A stretch of 64,000 bases of DNA from positions 3,348,001 to 3,412,000 of the forward strand of contig NZ_JARUMJ010000001.1 in the NCBI RefSeq assembly GCF_036898465.1. The letters run 5' to 3'. Of this stretch, positions 36,830 through 44,280 are shown piece by piece. The notes below the pieces were generated by a model, which was not told where the DNA came from, made no database searches, and worked only from the letters and a program-made list of their open reading frames with translations. Position numbers and translations under genes: made by a program. The DNA is from Streptomyces sp. B21-105. GTDB taxonomy: Bacteria > Actinomycetota > Actinomycetes > Streptomycetales > Streptomycetaceae. Position 1 is the stretch's first letter. Every line of letters starts with the position of its first letter.

Positions 36830-36895
36830 CCCGGCCGGGGAGGGGGTGGTCGCGGGGCTCTGGCTGCCGCACGGCTTCTGGCCCGGCCGGGGAGG
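36809..36895. repeat. 52-bp duplication at the 3' end of the acetyltransferase gene
   Basis: A 35-bp segment spanning the last codons and stop (36809-36843) is repeated at 36861-36895 with two mismatches. The second copy abuts the stop of the convergent glycosylase gene. It is a tandem duplication in the intergenic space. Confidence 0.8.
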
Positions 36896-37702
36896 TCAGT
36901 TCTTCTGGCAGGTAGGGCACCAGAAGAGGTTGCGGGCGGCGAGGTCGGCGGTGCGGACGGCGTCGCCGCACAGGTGGCAGGGCTGGTGGGCGCGGCGGTA
37001 GACGTACACCTCGCCGCCGTGGTCGTCGACCCGTGGCGGGCGGCCCATCGCCTCCGGGGTGTGCTCCGGGCGGACCGTGTCGATGCGGTTGTCGCGGACG
37101 CCCTGGTGCATGAGGGCGACCAGGTCGGACCAGATCGCGTCCCACTCGGCGGGGGTGACCGTGCGGCCCGCGCGGTACGGGTCGACGCCGTGCCGGAAGA
37201 GGACTTCGGCGCGGTAGACGTTGCCCACGCCGGCGATGACCTTCTGGTCCATGAGGAGCGCGGCGATCGTGGTACGGCTGCGGGAGACGCGGGTGTACGC
37301 GGCCTGCGGGTCGGCGTCGGCGCGCAGCGGGTCGGGGCCGAGGCGGGCGTGAACGGCGTGCTTCTCGTCGTCCCCGATGAGGGCGCAGGTCGTGGGGCCC
37401 CGCAGGTCGACGTAGGAGGTCGGGTCGGCGAGGCGGAGCCGGACGGTGTCCGTGGGCGGCGGCGCGGGGGCCGGACCGAAGGTGACCTTGCCGAAGAGGC
37501 CCAGGTGTATGTGGATCCACCGGTCGGCGGTGAAGCCGAGGAACAGATGCTTGCCGTGTGCCTCGGTGCGGGTCAGGGGAGCGTCGGCGAGGAGGGCGGC
37601 CGCCGCGGCGAACTTGCCCTGGGGGCTGCTCACTCGCAGGGGCCGGCCGGCGAAGCGGGCGTAGTCCTGCGCCAGTCGGTGGATCGTGTGGCCTTCCGGC
37701 AC
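36896..37702 (-). CDS. Fpg/Nei family DNA glycosylase
   Basis: 268 residues from GTG 37702, reading (M)PEGHTIHRL. Pro2 and Glu3 are the catalytic nucleophile and acid. The helix-two-turn-helix includes DQKVIAGVGNVYRAEVLFRHGVDP, and the C-terminal zinc finger is CHLCGDAV...CPTCQ. It excises oxidised pyrimidines or purines and nicks the AP site. The HTIHRL start resembles the actinobacterial Nei2 type rather than Fpg. It follows rpiB with a terminator between them. Confidence 0.93.
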   Translation of the reverse strand: MPEGHTIHRLAQDYARFAGRPLRVSSPQGKFAAAAALLADAPLTRTEAHGKHLFLGFTADRWIHIHLGLFGKVTFGPAPAPPPTDTVRLRLADPTSYVDLRGPTTCALIGDDEKHAVHARLGPDPLRADADPQAAYTRVSRSRTTIAALLMDQKVIAGVGNVYRAEVLFRHGVDPYRAGRTVTPAEWDAIWSDLVALMHQGVRDNRIDTVRPEHTPEAMGRPPRVDDHGGEVYVYRRAHQPCHLCGDAVRTADLAARNLFWCPTCQKN

Positions 37703-37743
37703 CGGTGTGTTCCTTCCCCGCCCGGGCCGCCCGGGATCCGTCT

Positions 37744-37774
37744 CGCCCACCCGCCGGGTCCGGTCGGGTGGGCG
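37744..37774 (-). terminator. terminator downstream of rpiB
   Basis: Perfect 10-bp stem CGCCCACCCG / CGGGTGGGCG with an 11-base loop. It lies between the rpiB stop (37800) and the glycosylase start (37702). Confidence 0.75.
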
Positions 37775-37799
37775 GCGCCTTCCGCCTGCGGCCGGAGGG

Positions 37800-38285
37800 T
37801 TACCGCTGGGGGTGGTGGGGCGGGACGGGGGGCAGGTCGCCGGACGTCTCGTAGTCCGCCAGCATGTCGATGCGGCGGATGTGACGCTCGTCCTGGGAGA
37901 ACGGAGTGGCCAGGAAGGTCTCGACGAACTTCGTGACCTCGTCCTCGGTGTGCATGCGGGCGCCGACCGCGACGACGTTGGCGTTGTTGTGCTGGCGGCC
38001 GAGGGACGCGGTCTCCTCGCTCCAGGCCAGCGCCGCACGGACGCCCTTCACCTTGTTCGCGGCGATCTGCTCGCCGTTGCCGGAGCCGCCGATCACGATG
38101 CCGAGGGAGTCGGGGTCCGCGGCCGTCTTCTCCGCCGCGCGGAGGCAGAAGGGCGGGTAGTCGTCCTGGGCGTCGTAGATGTGGGGTCCACAGTCGACCG
38201 GGTCGTGGCCCGCCGCCTTGAGCCATTCGACAAGGTGGTTCTTGAGTTCGAAGCCGGCATGGTCCGAGCCGAGATACACGCGCAT
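37800..38285 (-). CDS. rpiB: ribose-5-phosphate isomerase B
   Basis: 161 residues from ATG 38285. MRVYLGSDHAGFELK, then IVIGGSGNGEQIAANKVKG and RQHNNANVVAVGAR. Interconverts ribose-5-phosphate and ribulose-5-phosphate in the pentose phosphate pathway. The loop carries Glu (SGNGEQ), as in the mycobacterial type that uses Glu rather than Cys as catalytic base. The last 15 residues are Pro-rich. It shares no operon with the permease upstream, which is divergent. Confidence 0.96.
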   Translation of the reverse strand: MRVYLGSDHAGFELKNHLVEWLKAAGHDPVDCGPHIYDAQDDYPPFCLRAAEKTAADPDSLGIVIGGSGNGEQIAANKVKGVRAALAWSEETASLGRQHNNANVVAVGARMHTEDEVTKFVETFLATPFSQDERHIRRIDMLADYETSGDLPPVPPHHPQR

Positions 38286-38502
38286 GGGACGAGTGTGACA
38301 CGGGGGCCGCGGGGTAGCAGCGCCGGGTGCCGCGTCTGGAAACGCTCAAGGATCCCATGGAAGCTCAGGAAAACCTCAAGTAACGATATGAGATCAAAGG
38401 TTCCTGAAGTCATTCACCTCGGATTCACTGGACCGGCTTGTATGCCCCCCACCGCACGATCCCCCTGATTCCCCTCACGCGGCGCAAAGGAAAGACACCC
38501 CC

Positions 38503-40077
38503 ATGACTTCGCAGCCGACCCTCACCAAGGCAGAACCAGGCCCCGGAGGCCCGGGAGAACCCGGTCCCGGACTCCAGGCAGGTCTCAAGAACCGGCATCT
38601 GTCGATGATCGCCATCGGTGGCGTCATCGGCGCCGGGCTGTTCGTCGGTTCCAGCTCCGGCATCGCCACCGCCGGGCCGGGCATCCTGCTCTCCTACGCG
38701 CTCGTCGGCACGCTCGTGGTGCTGGTGATGCGCATGCTGGGGGAGATGTCCGCGGCCAATCCGACCTCGGGTTCCTTCTCGGCGCACGCCGACCGCGCGC
38801 TCGGACGCTGGGCCGGGTTCTCCATCGGCTGGCTGTACTGGTTCTTCTGGGTCGTGGTGCTGGCCGTGGAGGCCACCGCCGGGGCCAAGATCCTCGAAGG
38901 GTGGATGCCCGCCGTTCCCCAGTGGGGTTGGGCGCTCATCGTGATGGTCGTGCTGACCGCCACCAACCTCGTCTCCGTCGGCTCGTACGGCGAGTTCGAG
39001 TTCTGGTTCGCCGGCATCAAGGTCGTCGCCATCGGCGCGTTCATCGTGGTGGGCGGGCTCGCCGTGTTCGGCGCGCTTCCCGGCGTCGACAGCGACAAGG
39101 CCGGACTGGGCAACCTCACCGGGCACGGCGGCTTCCTGCCCAACGGACCCGGCGCGATCCTCACCGGCGTGCTGCTCGTCGTCTTCTCCTTCATGGGCAG
39201 TGAGATCGCGACCCTCGCGGCCGGCGAGTCCGAGAACCCGCAGCGGGCCGTCACAAAGTCCACCAACAGCATCATCTGGCGGATCGGCGTCTTCTACCTC
39301 GGCTCGATCTTCGTCGTCGTCACGCTGCTGCCCTGGGACGACCCGTCCATCAAGGAGCAGGGCTCCTACGTCGCCGCCCTCGACTCGCTCGGGATCGCGC
39401 ACGCCGGTCAGATCATGAACTTCATCGTGCTGACGTCGGTGCTGTCCTGCCTCAACTCGGGGCTCTACACGGCTTCGCGCATGGCCTTCTCGCTCGGCGA
39501 GCGGGGCGACGCGCCGAAGGTGTTCGCCCGGACGACGCGCCGTGGCGTCCCGCTCGCGGCGATCGTCTCCTCCGTGGTCTTCGGGTTCGTCGCCGTCTTC
39601 TTCAACTACCGGTTCCCGGACTCCGTCTTCCTCTTCCTGGTGAACTCCAGCGGCGCCGTGGCGCTGTTCGTCTGGCTGGTGATCTGCTTCTCCCAGCTGC
39701 GGATGCGGAAGATCATCCAGGCCGAGTCGCCCGAGAAGCTGGTCGTGCGGATGTGGCTGTACCCGTATCTGACCTGGGCGACCGCCGCACTCATCGTCTT
39801 CGTGCTCGGCTACATGCTGACCGACACCGAGGGCGAGAGCAGCGGACGGACGACGGTACTGCTGTCGCTGCTCGTCGCCGCGGTGGTGGTCGCCATCGCC
39901 GTGGTGAAGGAGCGGGGCTCCGGGGCTCGGCTGTCGGGCCACTCCCCCACCGGTCCCGCCACTACCGCCGCTTGCTCCGACTCCACCCCCTCGGACTCCG
40001 CTCCCTCGGACTCCGCTCCCTCGGACTCCGCGATCGGCTCCTCCTCCGCTGCCGGCTCGCCGGTCGACAAGGGCTAG
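38503..40077 (+). CDS. APC-family amino acid permease
   Basis: 524 residues, ATG 38503 with GGAAAG upstream. Twelve membrane helices. Family motifs are GGVIGAGLFVGSSSGIATAGPG and the later SFMGSEIATLAAGES. Proton-driven amino-acid uptake, probably GABA or aromatic/neutral amino acids by family resemblance; substrate unproven. The N-terminus is Gly/Pro-rich. The C-terminal tail has three in-frame copies of a 15-bp repeat (SDSAP). Ends at a TTCG-loop terminator. Confidence 0.93.
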   Translation: MTSQPTLTKAEPGPGGPGEPGPGLQAGLKNRHLSMIAIGGVIGAGLFVGSSSGIATAGPGILLSYALVGTLVVLVMRMLGEMSAANPTSGSFSAHADRALGRWAGFSIGWLYWFFWVVVLAVEATAGAKILEGWMPAVPQWGWALIVMVVLTATNLVSVGSYGEFEFWFAGIKVVAIGAFIVVGGLAVFGALPGVDSDKAGLGNLTGHGGFLPNGPGAILTGVLLVVFSFMGSEIATLAAGESENPQRAVTKSTNSIIWRIGVFYLGSIFVVVTLLPWDDPSIKEQGSYVAALDSLGIAHAGQIMNFIVLTSVLSCLNSGLYTASRMAFSLGERGDAPKVFARTTRRGVPLAAIVSSVVFGFVAVFFNYRFPDSVFLFLVNSSGAVALFVWLVICFSQLRMRKIIQAESPEKLVVRMWLYPYLTWATAALIVFVLGYMLTDTEGESSGRTTVLLSLLVAAVVVAIAVVKERGSGARLSGHSPTGPATTAACSDSTPSDSAPSDSAPSDSAIGSSSAAGSPVDKG

Positions 40078-40110
40078 CCAGGGCTGTTCCAGTCAGTGCG
40101 CAGGTCCGGT

Positions 40111-40142
40111 GACAGGGGGTCCGCTTCGGCGGGCCCCCTGTC
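40111..40142 (+). terminator. terminator downstream of the permease
   Basis: 14-bp stem (GACAGGGGG-T-CCGC / GCGG-G-CCCCCTGTC, one wobble) closed by a C(TTCG)G tetraloop. It begins 34 bp after the permease stop. Textbook intrinsic hairpin without U-run. Confidence 0.9.
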
Positions 40143-40172
40143 CGTTGGATCGCCCGAGGACCGCGGCAGAAC

Positions 40173-40227
40173 GCGGAAGAGGTCCGCCGGGGCGCGTCGC
40201 TGGACGACCCGGGCGGACCTCTTCCGC
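40173..40227 (-). terminator. terminator downstream of bioY
   Basis: Perfect 16-bp stem GCGGAAGAGGTCCGCC and its complement, 23-base loop, about 39 bp after the bioY stop. It stands tail-to-tail with the permease terminator. Confidence 0.85.
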
Positions 40228-40265
40228 ACCGGCCGGGCAGGCCGGCCGGAATGCGTTGCCGACCC

Positions 40266-40844
40266 CTACCGCTTGACGAGCTTCCACGCCGCCGGCAGCA
40301 GGCCCATCGCCAGGGCGGCCTTGACCGCGTCCCCGATCAGGAAGGGGGTGAGGCCGGCCGCGATCGCCTGGGACGCGGAGAGGTCGGCCGCGTAGGCCAG
40401 GTACGGGACGCCGACGGCGTAGACGACGGCCTCGCCCAGCAGCATCGCGCCCGCCGTGCGCGGCACCGAGCGGTCGGCGCCACGGCGGGCGAGGGCGCCC
40501 ACGACGGCCGTCGCGAGGATCATGCCGAGGATGTAGCCGAAGGAGACGCGGATGCCGGAGGTGCCGTCGGCGAACCACGGCACGCCGGCCAGGCCGGCCA
40601 GGGCGTAGACGGCGAGCGAGGAGACTCCGCGACGGGCGCCGAGGGTCGTGCCGACGAGCAGCGCGGCGAAGGTCTGGCCGGTCACCGGAACGGGGCTGCC
40701 GGGGATCGGGACCGCGATCTGGGCGGCGAGTCCGGTCAGCGCGGCGCCGCCGAGTACGAGCGCGAGGTCCCGGACGCGGGAGGCCGGGAGGAGGTCGGCG
40801 AGGACCTTTCCGGGGCGTGCGGGGGTGGCGGCGGCGGTGCTCAT
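40266..40844 (-). CDS. bioY: biotin transporter BioY (ECF S-component)
   Basis: 192 residues from ATG 40844; an upstream in-frame start at 40880 would add 12 residues. Six membrane helices. The BioY signature SPVPVTGQTFAAL lies between helices 2 and 3. It imports biotin alone or with the shared ECF energising module; no bioMN genes are adjacent. It is convergent with the permease gene. No BirA/BioR site is identified. Confidence 0.92.
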   Translation of the reverse strand: MSTAAATPARPGKVLADLLPASRVRDLALVLGGAALTGLAAQIAVPIPGSPVPVTGQTFAALLVGTTLGARRGVSSLAVYALAGLAGVPWFADGTSGIRVSFGYILGMILATAVVGALARRGADRSVPRTAGAMLLGEAVVYAVGVPYLAYAADLSASQAIAAGLTPFLIGDAVKAALAMGLLPAAWKLVKR

Positions 40845-41103
40845 GGGGACTCCGCGGGGATCGGGGGCGGATCGGGACACGGCGACGCTATCCCAGCGCG
40901 GTCGAGCCGCTCACCGTCAACGCTCGACAAAGCGGGCGGCCACGGCTTGGTGGGCTCCACACAAAGAATGCCGGTTACACCGAACATGACGTGACGCCGA
41001 TCACTGAGGTGGGGATGTTTCGCTCACCTTTCCGTCTGCGACGGGATTGTGAACTCCCGCCAACTAAATCCTAGTGGACTGGTGGGATTCGGGTTCACCG
41101 CCC
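40845..41103. other. 259-bp promoter-bearing gap upstream of the sulfur leader
   Basis: No gene. It contains the bioY promoter (minus) and an imperfect dyad AATCC...GGATT (41067-41089) with an inner AGT-GG-ACT, immediately upstream of the -10 of the sulfur operon. The dyad could be a regulator site. Confidence 0.4.
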
Positions 41104-41109
41104 TACGCT
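41104..41109 (+). promoter_or_regulatory. -10 element of the sulfur leader/operon (leaderless)
   Basis: TACGCT, then 7 nt, then the leader-peptide ATG. There is no Shine-Dalgarno, so the transcript likely starts on the ATG. Confidence 0.6.
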
Positions 41110-41116
41110 TTCGGTC

Positions 41117-41209
41117 ATGCCAGCCCTCGACCAGTCCAGGAACCTCACGTCGCGTCGCCATGTCGACCTGCGACGCCAGGGCTCGGCCACCTGTCGCCGG
41201 CCGATCTGA
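41117..41209 (+). CDS. putative cysteine-responsive leader peptide of the sulfur operon
   Basis: 30-residue peptide with the core SRRHVDLRRQGSATCRR, ending TGA at 41209. It matches the actinobacterial leader-peptide pattern (S-R-x-H-V-D-L...S-A-x-C-R) found upstream of sulfur-assimilation operons, with one near-terminal Cys codon (TGT). Ribosome stalling at the Cys codon under cysteine limitation is thought to control such operons. Here the SBP start is 235 bp downstream, across the repeat array. It appears leaderless. Assignment by motif; the regulatory role is inferred. Confidence 0.8.
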   Translation: MPALDQSRNLTSRRHVDLRRQGSATCRRPI

Positions 41210-41210
41210 G

Positions 41211-41350
41211 GCGCGGTCACCCTCTGCCGCTGACACGCGGTCATTCCCTGACGCTGAGGCGCGCGATCATCCTCTGTCGCTGACGCGCGCAGTCTTCCCT
41301 GTCGCTGACGCGCGGGATCCTCTGTCCGCTGACGCGCGGGGCCCTCCGCG
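41211..41350 (+). repeat. 25-bp degenerate tandem repeat array in the sulfur-operon leader
   Basis: Five copies of CGCTGACGCGCG (with variants) begin at 41228, 41252, 41278, 41303 and 41327, 24-26 bp apart. A partial unit precedes them. Spacers resemble CATCCTCTGT. The array lies just after the leader stop codon and before the SBP gene. GCGC-rich units can pair with each other, so alternative hairpins are possible. Not coding; too short-spaced and degenerate for CRISPR. Confidence 0.85.
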
Positions 41351-41443
41351 TGCGCGTTCCTCTGGCCGGGACCGTCCTGCTGCGACGGCCGGCTCCTGTG
41401 TTCCATCTGCGTTTTCCACTGCTCTCCCCTTGGGGGTCCTGTC

Positions 41444-42499
41444 GTGCCTGCCACCTATGACCGACGCGTCTTCCTCACCTCTCTGCTCGGCGCCGCCGCC
41501 GGTGTCGCCGGTCTCAGCGGCTGCGCCGACAGCAGCGCCGCCGCGAGCGGGAACGGCGCCTTGGCCGCCCCGCTCTCGGACAGCGTGCCCGCCGGCACGA
41601 GTCTGAAGATCGCCTCGTTCCAGAACGTCCAGCAGTTGCAGTTCAAGCTGGCGAGACTGCCGGCGCTGCCGTTCGAGGTGTCGGACTGGCTCAACATCGG
41701 GGCCGGTCCGGACGTCATCAACGCCTTCCGCGCGAAGTCCCTGGACCTCGGCAACAACGCGGGAATTCCGCCGATCCAGGCGCATTTCCAGGGTTACGAC
41801 GCGAAGATCGTCGCGATCAACGTCACGCGGAAGCCGAACTACCTCTTCGCCACCAAGCCCGGCAGCGACATCCGCACCGTGGCGGACTTCCGCGGCAGGA
41901 GAATGGCGTTCTCGCAGGGACAGGCCCAAGGCGTGGTCCTGCTGCGGGCGCTGAAGAAGGCCGGCCTGGCGTACGACGACGTGAAGCTCGTCCCGCTGAC
42001 CAGCAACCAGTTCCTCACGGCGCTGCAGTCGGGCCAGGTCGACGTCGCCCCGCTCGCCAACACCCAGGCGCCGGCCTACCTGCAGCAGTACGAGTCGAAG
42101 GGCGCCCGCACCGTCACCACCGACGTCGTCGACCTGCTCAACCTGCTGTGGGCGCCGGCGTCCGTGCTGAACGACAGGGCGAAGGCGGCCGCCGTCGCCG
42201 CGTACATCCCGCAGTGGGCGCAGGGCCAGGTGTGGCAGTACGAGCACCCGGACGTATGGAACGAGGAGTTCTACGTCAAGACGCAGAACCTGAACCTCGG
42301 CCAGGCCCGGGCGATCACCACGCTCGCCAACAAGCCGTTGTTCCCGCCCGGTTGGGCCGAGGCCGTCCGGTGGGAGCAGGAGACCGCCGATCTGCTCGCT
42401 GAGGGCGGCTTCGTGAAGAAGTTCGACGTCTCCTCGCTCTTCGACCACCGCTTCGAAGGCATCGCCGCGCAGTCCGTAGCCGCCGAATACCGGAAGTGA
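41444..42499 (+). CDS. ABC transporter substrate-binding lipoprotein, aliphatic-sulfonate/taurine type
   Basis: 351 residues from GTG 41444. Signal: twin-arginine RRVFLTSLLGAAAG followed by lipobox LSGC (about residue 27), so a Tat-exported lipoprotein. The mature part is an SsuA/TauA/NrtA-type binding fold (GGGG-less, with DIRTVADFRGRRMAFSQGQ and LDLGNNAG). It delivers substrate to the adjacent permease. First gene of a four-gene operon that ends with a flavin monooxygenase, hence organosulfur compound as likely substrate. The specific ligand is unknown. Confidence 0.88.
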   Translation: MPATYDRRVFLTSLLGAAAGVAGLSGCADSSAAASGNGALAAPLSDSVPAGTSLKIASFQNVQQLQFKLARLPALPFEVSDWLNIGAGPDVINAFRAKSLDLGNNAGIPPIQAHFQGYDAKIVAINVTRKPNYLFATKPGSDIRTVADFRGRRMAFSQGQAQGVVLLRALKKAGLAYDDVKLVPLTSNQFLTALQSGQVDVAPLANTQAPAYLQQYESKGARTVTTDVVDLLNLLWAPASVLNDRAKAAAVAAYIPQWAQGQVWQYEHPDVWNEEFYVKTQNLNLGQARAITTLANKPLFPPGWAEAVRWEQETADLLAEGGFVKKFDVSSLFDHRFEGIAAQSVAAEYRK

Positions 42500-43347
42500 C
42501 CGCCATGACCACCACCACCCTGAGCACGGCTCCGGTCGCCACCGCCGGACCGGAGCCCCGCCGACGCCGCCGCCGCGGCCTCTCCCCCGGCAAACGCCTG
42601 CCCGCCGCCCGCATGATCGGACCGCTCGTCGTCCTCGCCCTGTGGGCCGCCGCCTCCGCCGCCGGGCGGCTCGACCCCGCGGCGGTCCCCGCGCCCTGGA
42701 CGGTGCTGGAGACCGGCGCCCGGCTGTGGAGCGACGGCACGCTCGCCACCGATGTCCTGACCTCGCTGGAACGCGCCGGATACGGCTTCGCGATCGGCCT
42801 GACCGCCGGGGTGGCGCTCGCCCTCGCATCCGGGCTGTCCCGGACCGGGGAGGCGCTGATCGACGGGACCGTGCAGCTCAACCGGGCGATCCCGACCCTC
42901 GGCCTGATCCCGCTGTTCATCCTCTGGCTGGGCATCGGCGAGACCTTCAAGATCGCCATCATCGCGATCGTCGTCTACATCCCGATCTACCTCAACACAC
43001 ATGCCGCGCTGTCCGGCATCGACCACCGGTTCGTCGAACTCGCCGAGGTGCAGGGGCTGTCGAGGGTGCGGTTCATCCGGGAGATCGTGATTCCCGGGGC
43101 GCTGCCCGGATTCTTCGTGGGACTGCGGCTCGGCGTCACCGGATCCTGGCTCGGTCTGGTCGTCCTCGAGCAGATCAACGCCACCAGCGGCCTCGGCTAC
43201 CTGATGTTCCAGGCGCAGAACTACGGCCAGTCGGACGTCATCCTGGTCGGTCTCCTCATCTACGGCGTCCTCGGTCTGATCTCCGACAGCGCGGTCCGTC
43301 TCGTCGAACGGAGGGTGCTGTCATGGCGCCGCACACTGAGCAGCTGA
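42496..43347 (+). CDS. ABC transporter permease, sulfonate/nitrate/taurine type
   Basis: 283 residues from GTG 42496, overlapping the SBP stop as GTGA; ATG 42505 is the alternative. About six membrane helices after an Arg-rich N-terminus. The EAA loop, which contacts the ATPase, reads ELAEVQGLSRVRFIREIVIPGALPGFF. SsuC/TauC family. Its 3' end overlaps the ATPase gene by 25 bp, so the three are tightly coupled. Confidence 0.92.
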   Translation: MTAMTTTTLSTAPVATAGPEPRRRRRRGLSPGKRLPAARMIGPLVVLALWAAASAAGRLDPAAVPAPWTVLETGARLWSDGTLATDVLTSLERAGYGFAIGLTAGVALALASGLSRTGEALIDGTVQLNRAIPTLGLIPLFILWLGIGETFKIAIIAIVVYIPIYLNTHAALSGIDHRFVELAEVQGLSRVRFIREIVIPGALPGFFVGLRLGVTGSWLGLVVLEQINATSGLGYLMFQAQNYGQSDVILVGLLIYGVLGLISDSAVRLVERRVLSWRRTLSS

Positions 43348-44063
43348 CCCGTACCGCCGCCGCCGTCCGGCTGCGCGGGCTGACCCGGTCGTTCGACGGA
43401 CGCACGATCCTCGACGCCGTCGACCTGGACATCCCCGCCGGGCAGTTCGTGGCCCTGCTCGGGCACAGCGGATCCGGCAAGAGCACCCTGCTGCGGGCGG
43501 TCGCGGGCCTGGACCACGCGGTCGCCGGGAGCGGAGAGCTGACGGCTCCGGAGCGGGTCTCCGTCGTCTTCCAGGACTCGCGGCTGCTGCCCTGGCGGCG
43601 GGTGCTGGCGAACGTCCTGCTGGGACTCGACGGCAAGGAGGCCGAGCGCCGGGGTCGCGAGGCTCTCGCCGAGGTCGGGCTGAAGGGGCGCGAGCGGGCC
43701 TGGCCCGACGAGCTGTCCGGCGGTGAGGCGCAGCGCGCCGCGCTGGCCCGCTCCCTGGTCCGCGAGCCCGAACTCCTGCTGGCCGACGAGCCGTTCGGGG
43801 CGCTGGACGCGCTCACCCGGATCAGGATGCACAGCCTGCTGCGCGAACTGTGGGAGCGCCACCGGCCCTCCGTGCTGCTCGTCACGCACGACGTGGACGA
43901 GGCGATCGTGCTCGCCGACCGCGTCCTCGTCCTCGAGAACGGCCGGATCGGGCTCGACCTGACCATCGAGCGGCCGCATCCGCGCTCGTACCGGGATCCG
44001 CTGCTCGGCGAGTACCGCGAGCGGCTGCTGACGGCGCTGGGCGTGACCGGCGACGCCGGCTGA
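43323..44063 (+). CDS. ABC transporter ATP-binding protein, sulfonate/taurine type
   Basis: 246 residues from ATG 43323. Walker A GHSGSGKST, Q-loop FQDSRLLPW, signature LSGGEAQRAALA, Walker B ELLLADEPFGALDA, H-loop VTHDVDEA. SsuB/TauB type. It energises the permease encoded 25 bp before. A longer upstream frame is not real. It is followed, after a pyrimidine-rich gap, by the monooxygenase gene. Confidence 0.95.
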   Translation: MAPHTEQLTRTAAAVRLRGLTRSFDGRTILDAVDLDIPAGQFVALLGHSGSGKSTLLRAVAGLDHAVAGSGELTAPERVSVVFQDSRLLPWRRVLANVLLGLDGKEAERRGREALAEVGLKGRERAWPDELSGGEAQRAALARSLVREPELLLADEPFGALDALTRIRMHSLLRELWERHRPSVLLVTHDVDEAIVLADRVLVLENGRIGLDLTIERPHPRSYRDPLLGEYRERLLTALGVTGDAG

Positions 44064-44197
44064 GCCAGGCCGACACGGGCCGGCCGAGGCCTGGCGATGC
44101 CGGCCCACCGATGCCGGCCAGCCGCACCGATGCCGGCCGGGGGGCTGCCCGGGCCTCGTCCTCGAACGGCGGACCGGCTGAGTCTTCCCGGCGTTCG

Positions 44198-44260
44198 TCC
44201 CCCCTTCCCCTCCCCTTCCCCTCCCCTTCCCCTCCCCCGCCTTCTTCCCCTCCCCCTCCT
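44198..44260. repeat. polypyrimidine tract (G-quadruplex-capable on the minus strand)
   Basis: 41 consecutive pyrimidines (44198-44238), followed after one G by 21 more. The run is made of an 11-bp CTTCCCCTCCC-like repeat. The opposite strand has six or more G4 runs at short spacing. It ends 20 bp before the monooxygenase start. Confidence 0.85.
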
Positions 44261-44280
44261 GACTGCCTGAAGGACACCCC

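Noticed and set aside
41211..41350. CRISPR array
   Set aside because: Repeats are only about 12 bp conserved, 24-26 bp apart with no unique spacers of normal size, and there are no cas genes.
41049..41606. 185-residue frame over the sulfur leader
   Set aside because: It overlaps the leader and the SBP start in another frame and follows the repeat with no conserved protein pattern.
42642..44063. 473-residue version of the ABC ATPase
   Set aside because: The first 227 residues are the out-of-frame reading of the permease gene; the domain begins at ATG 43323.
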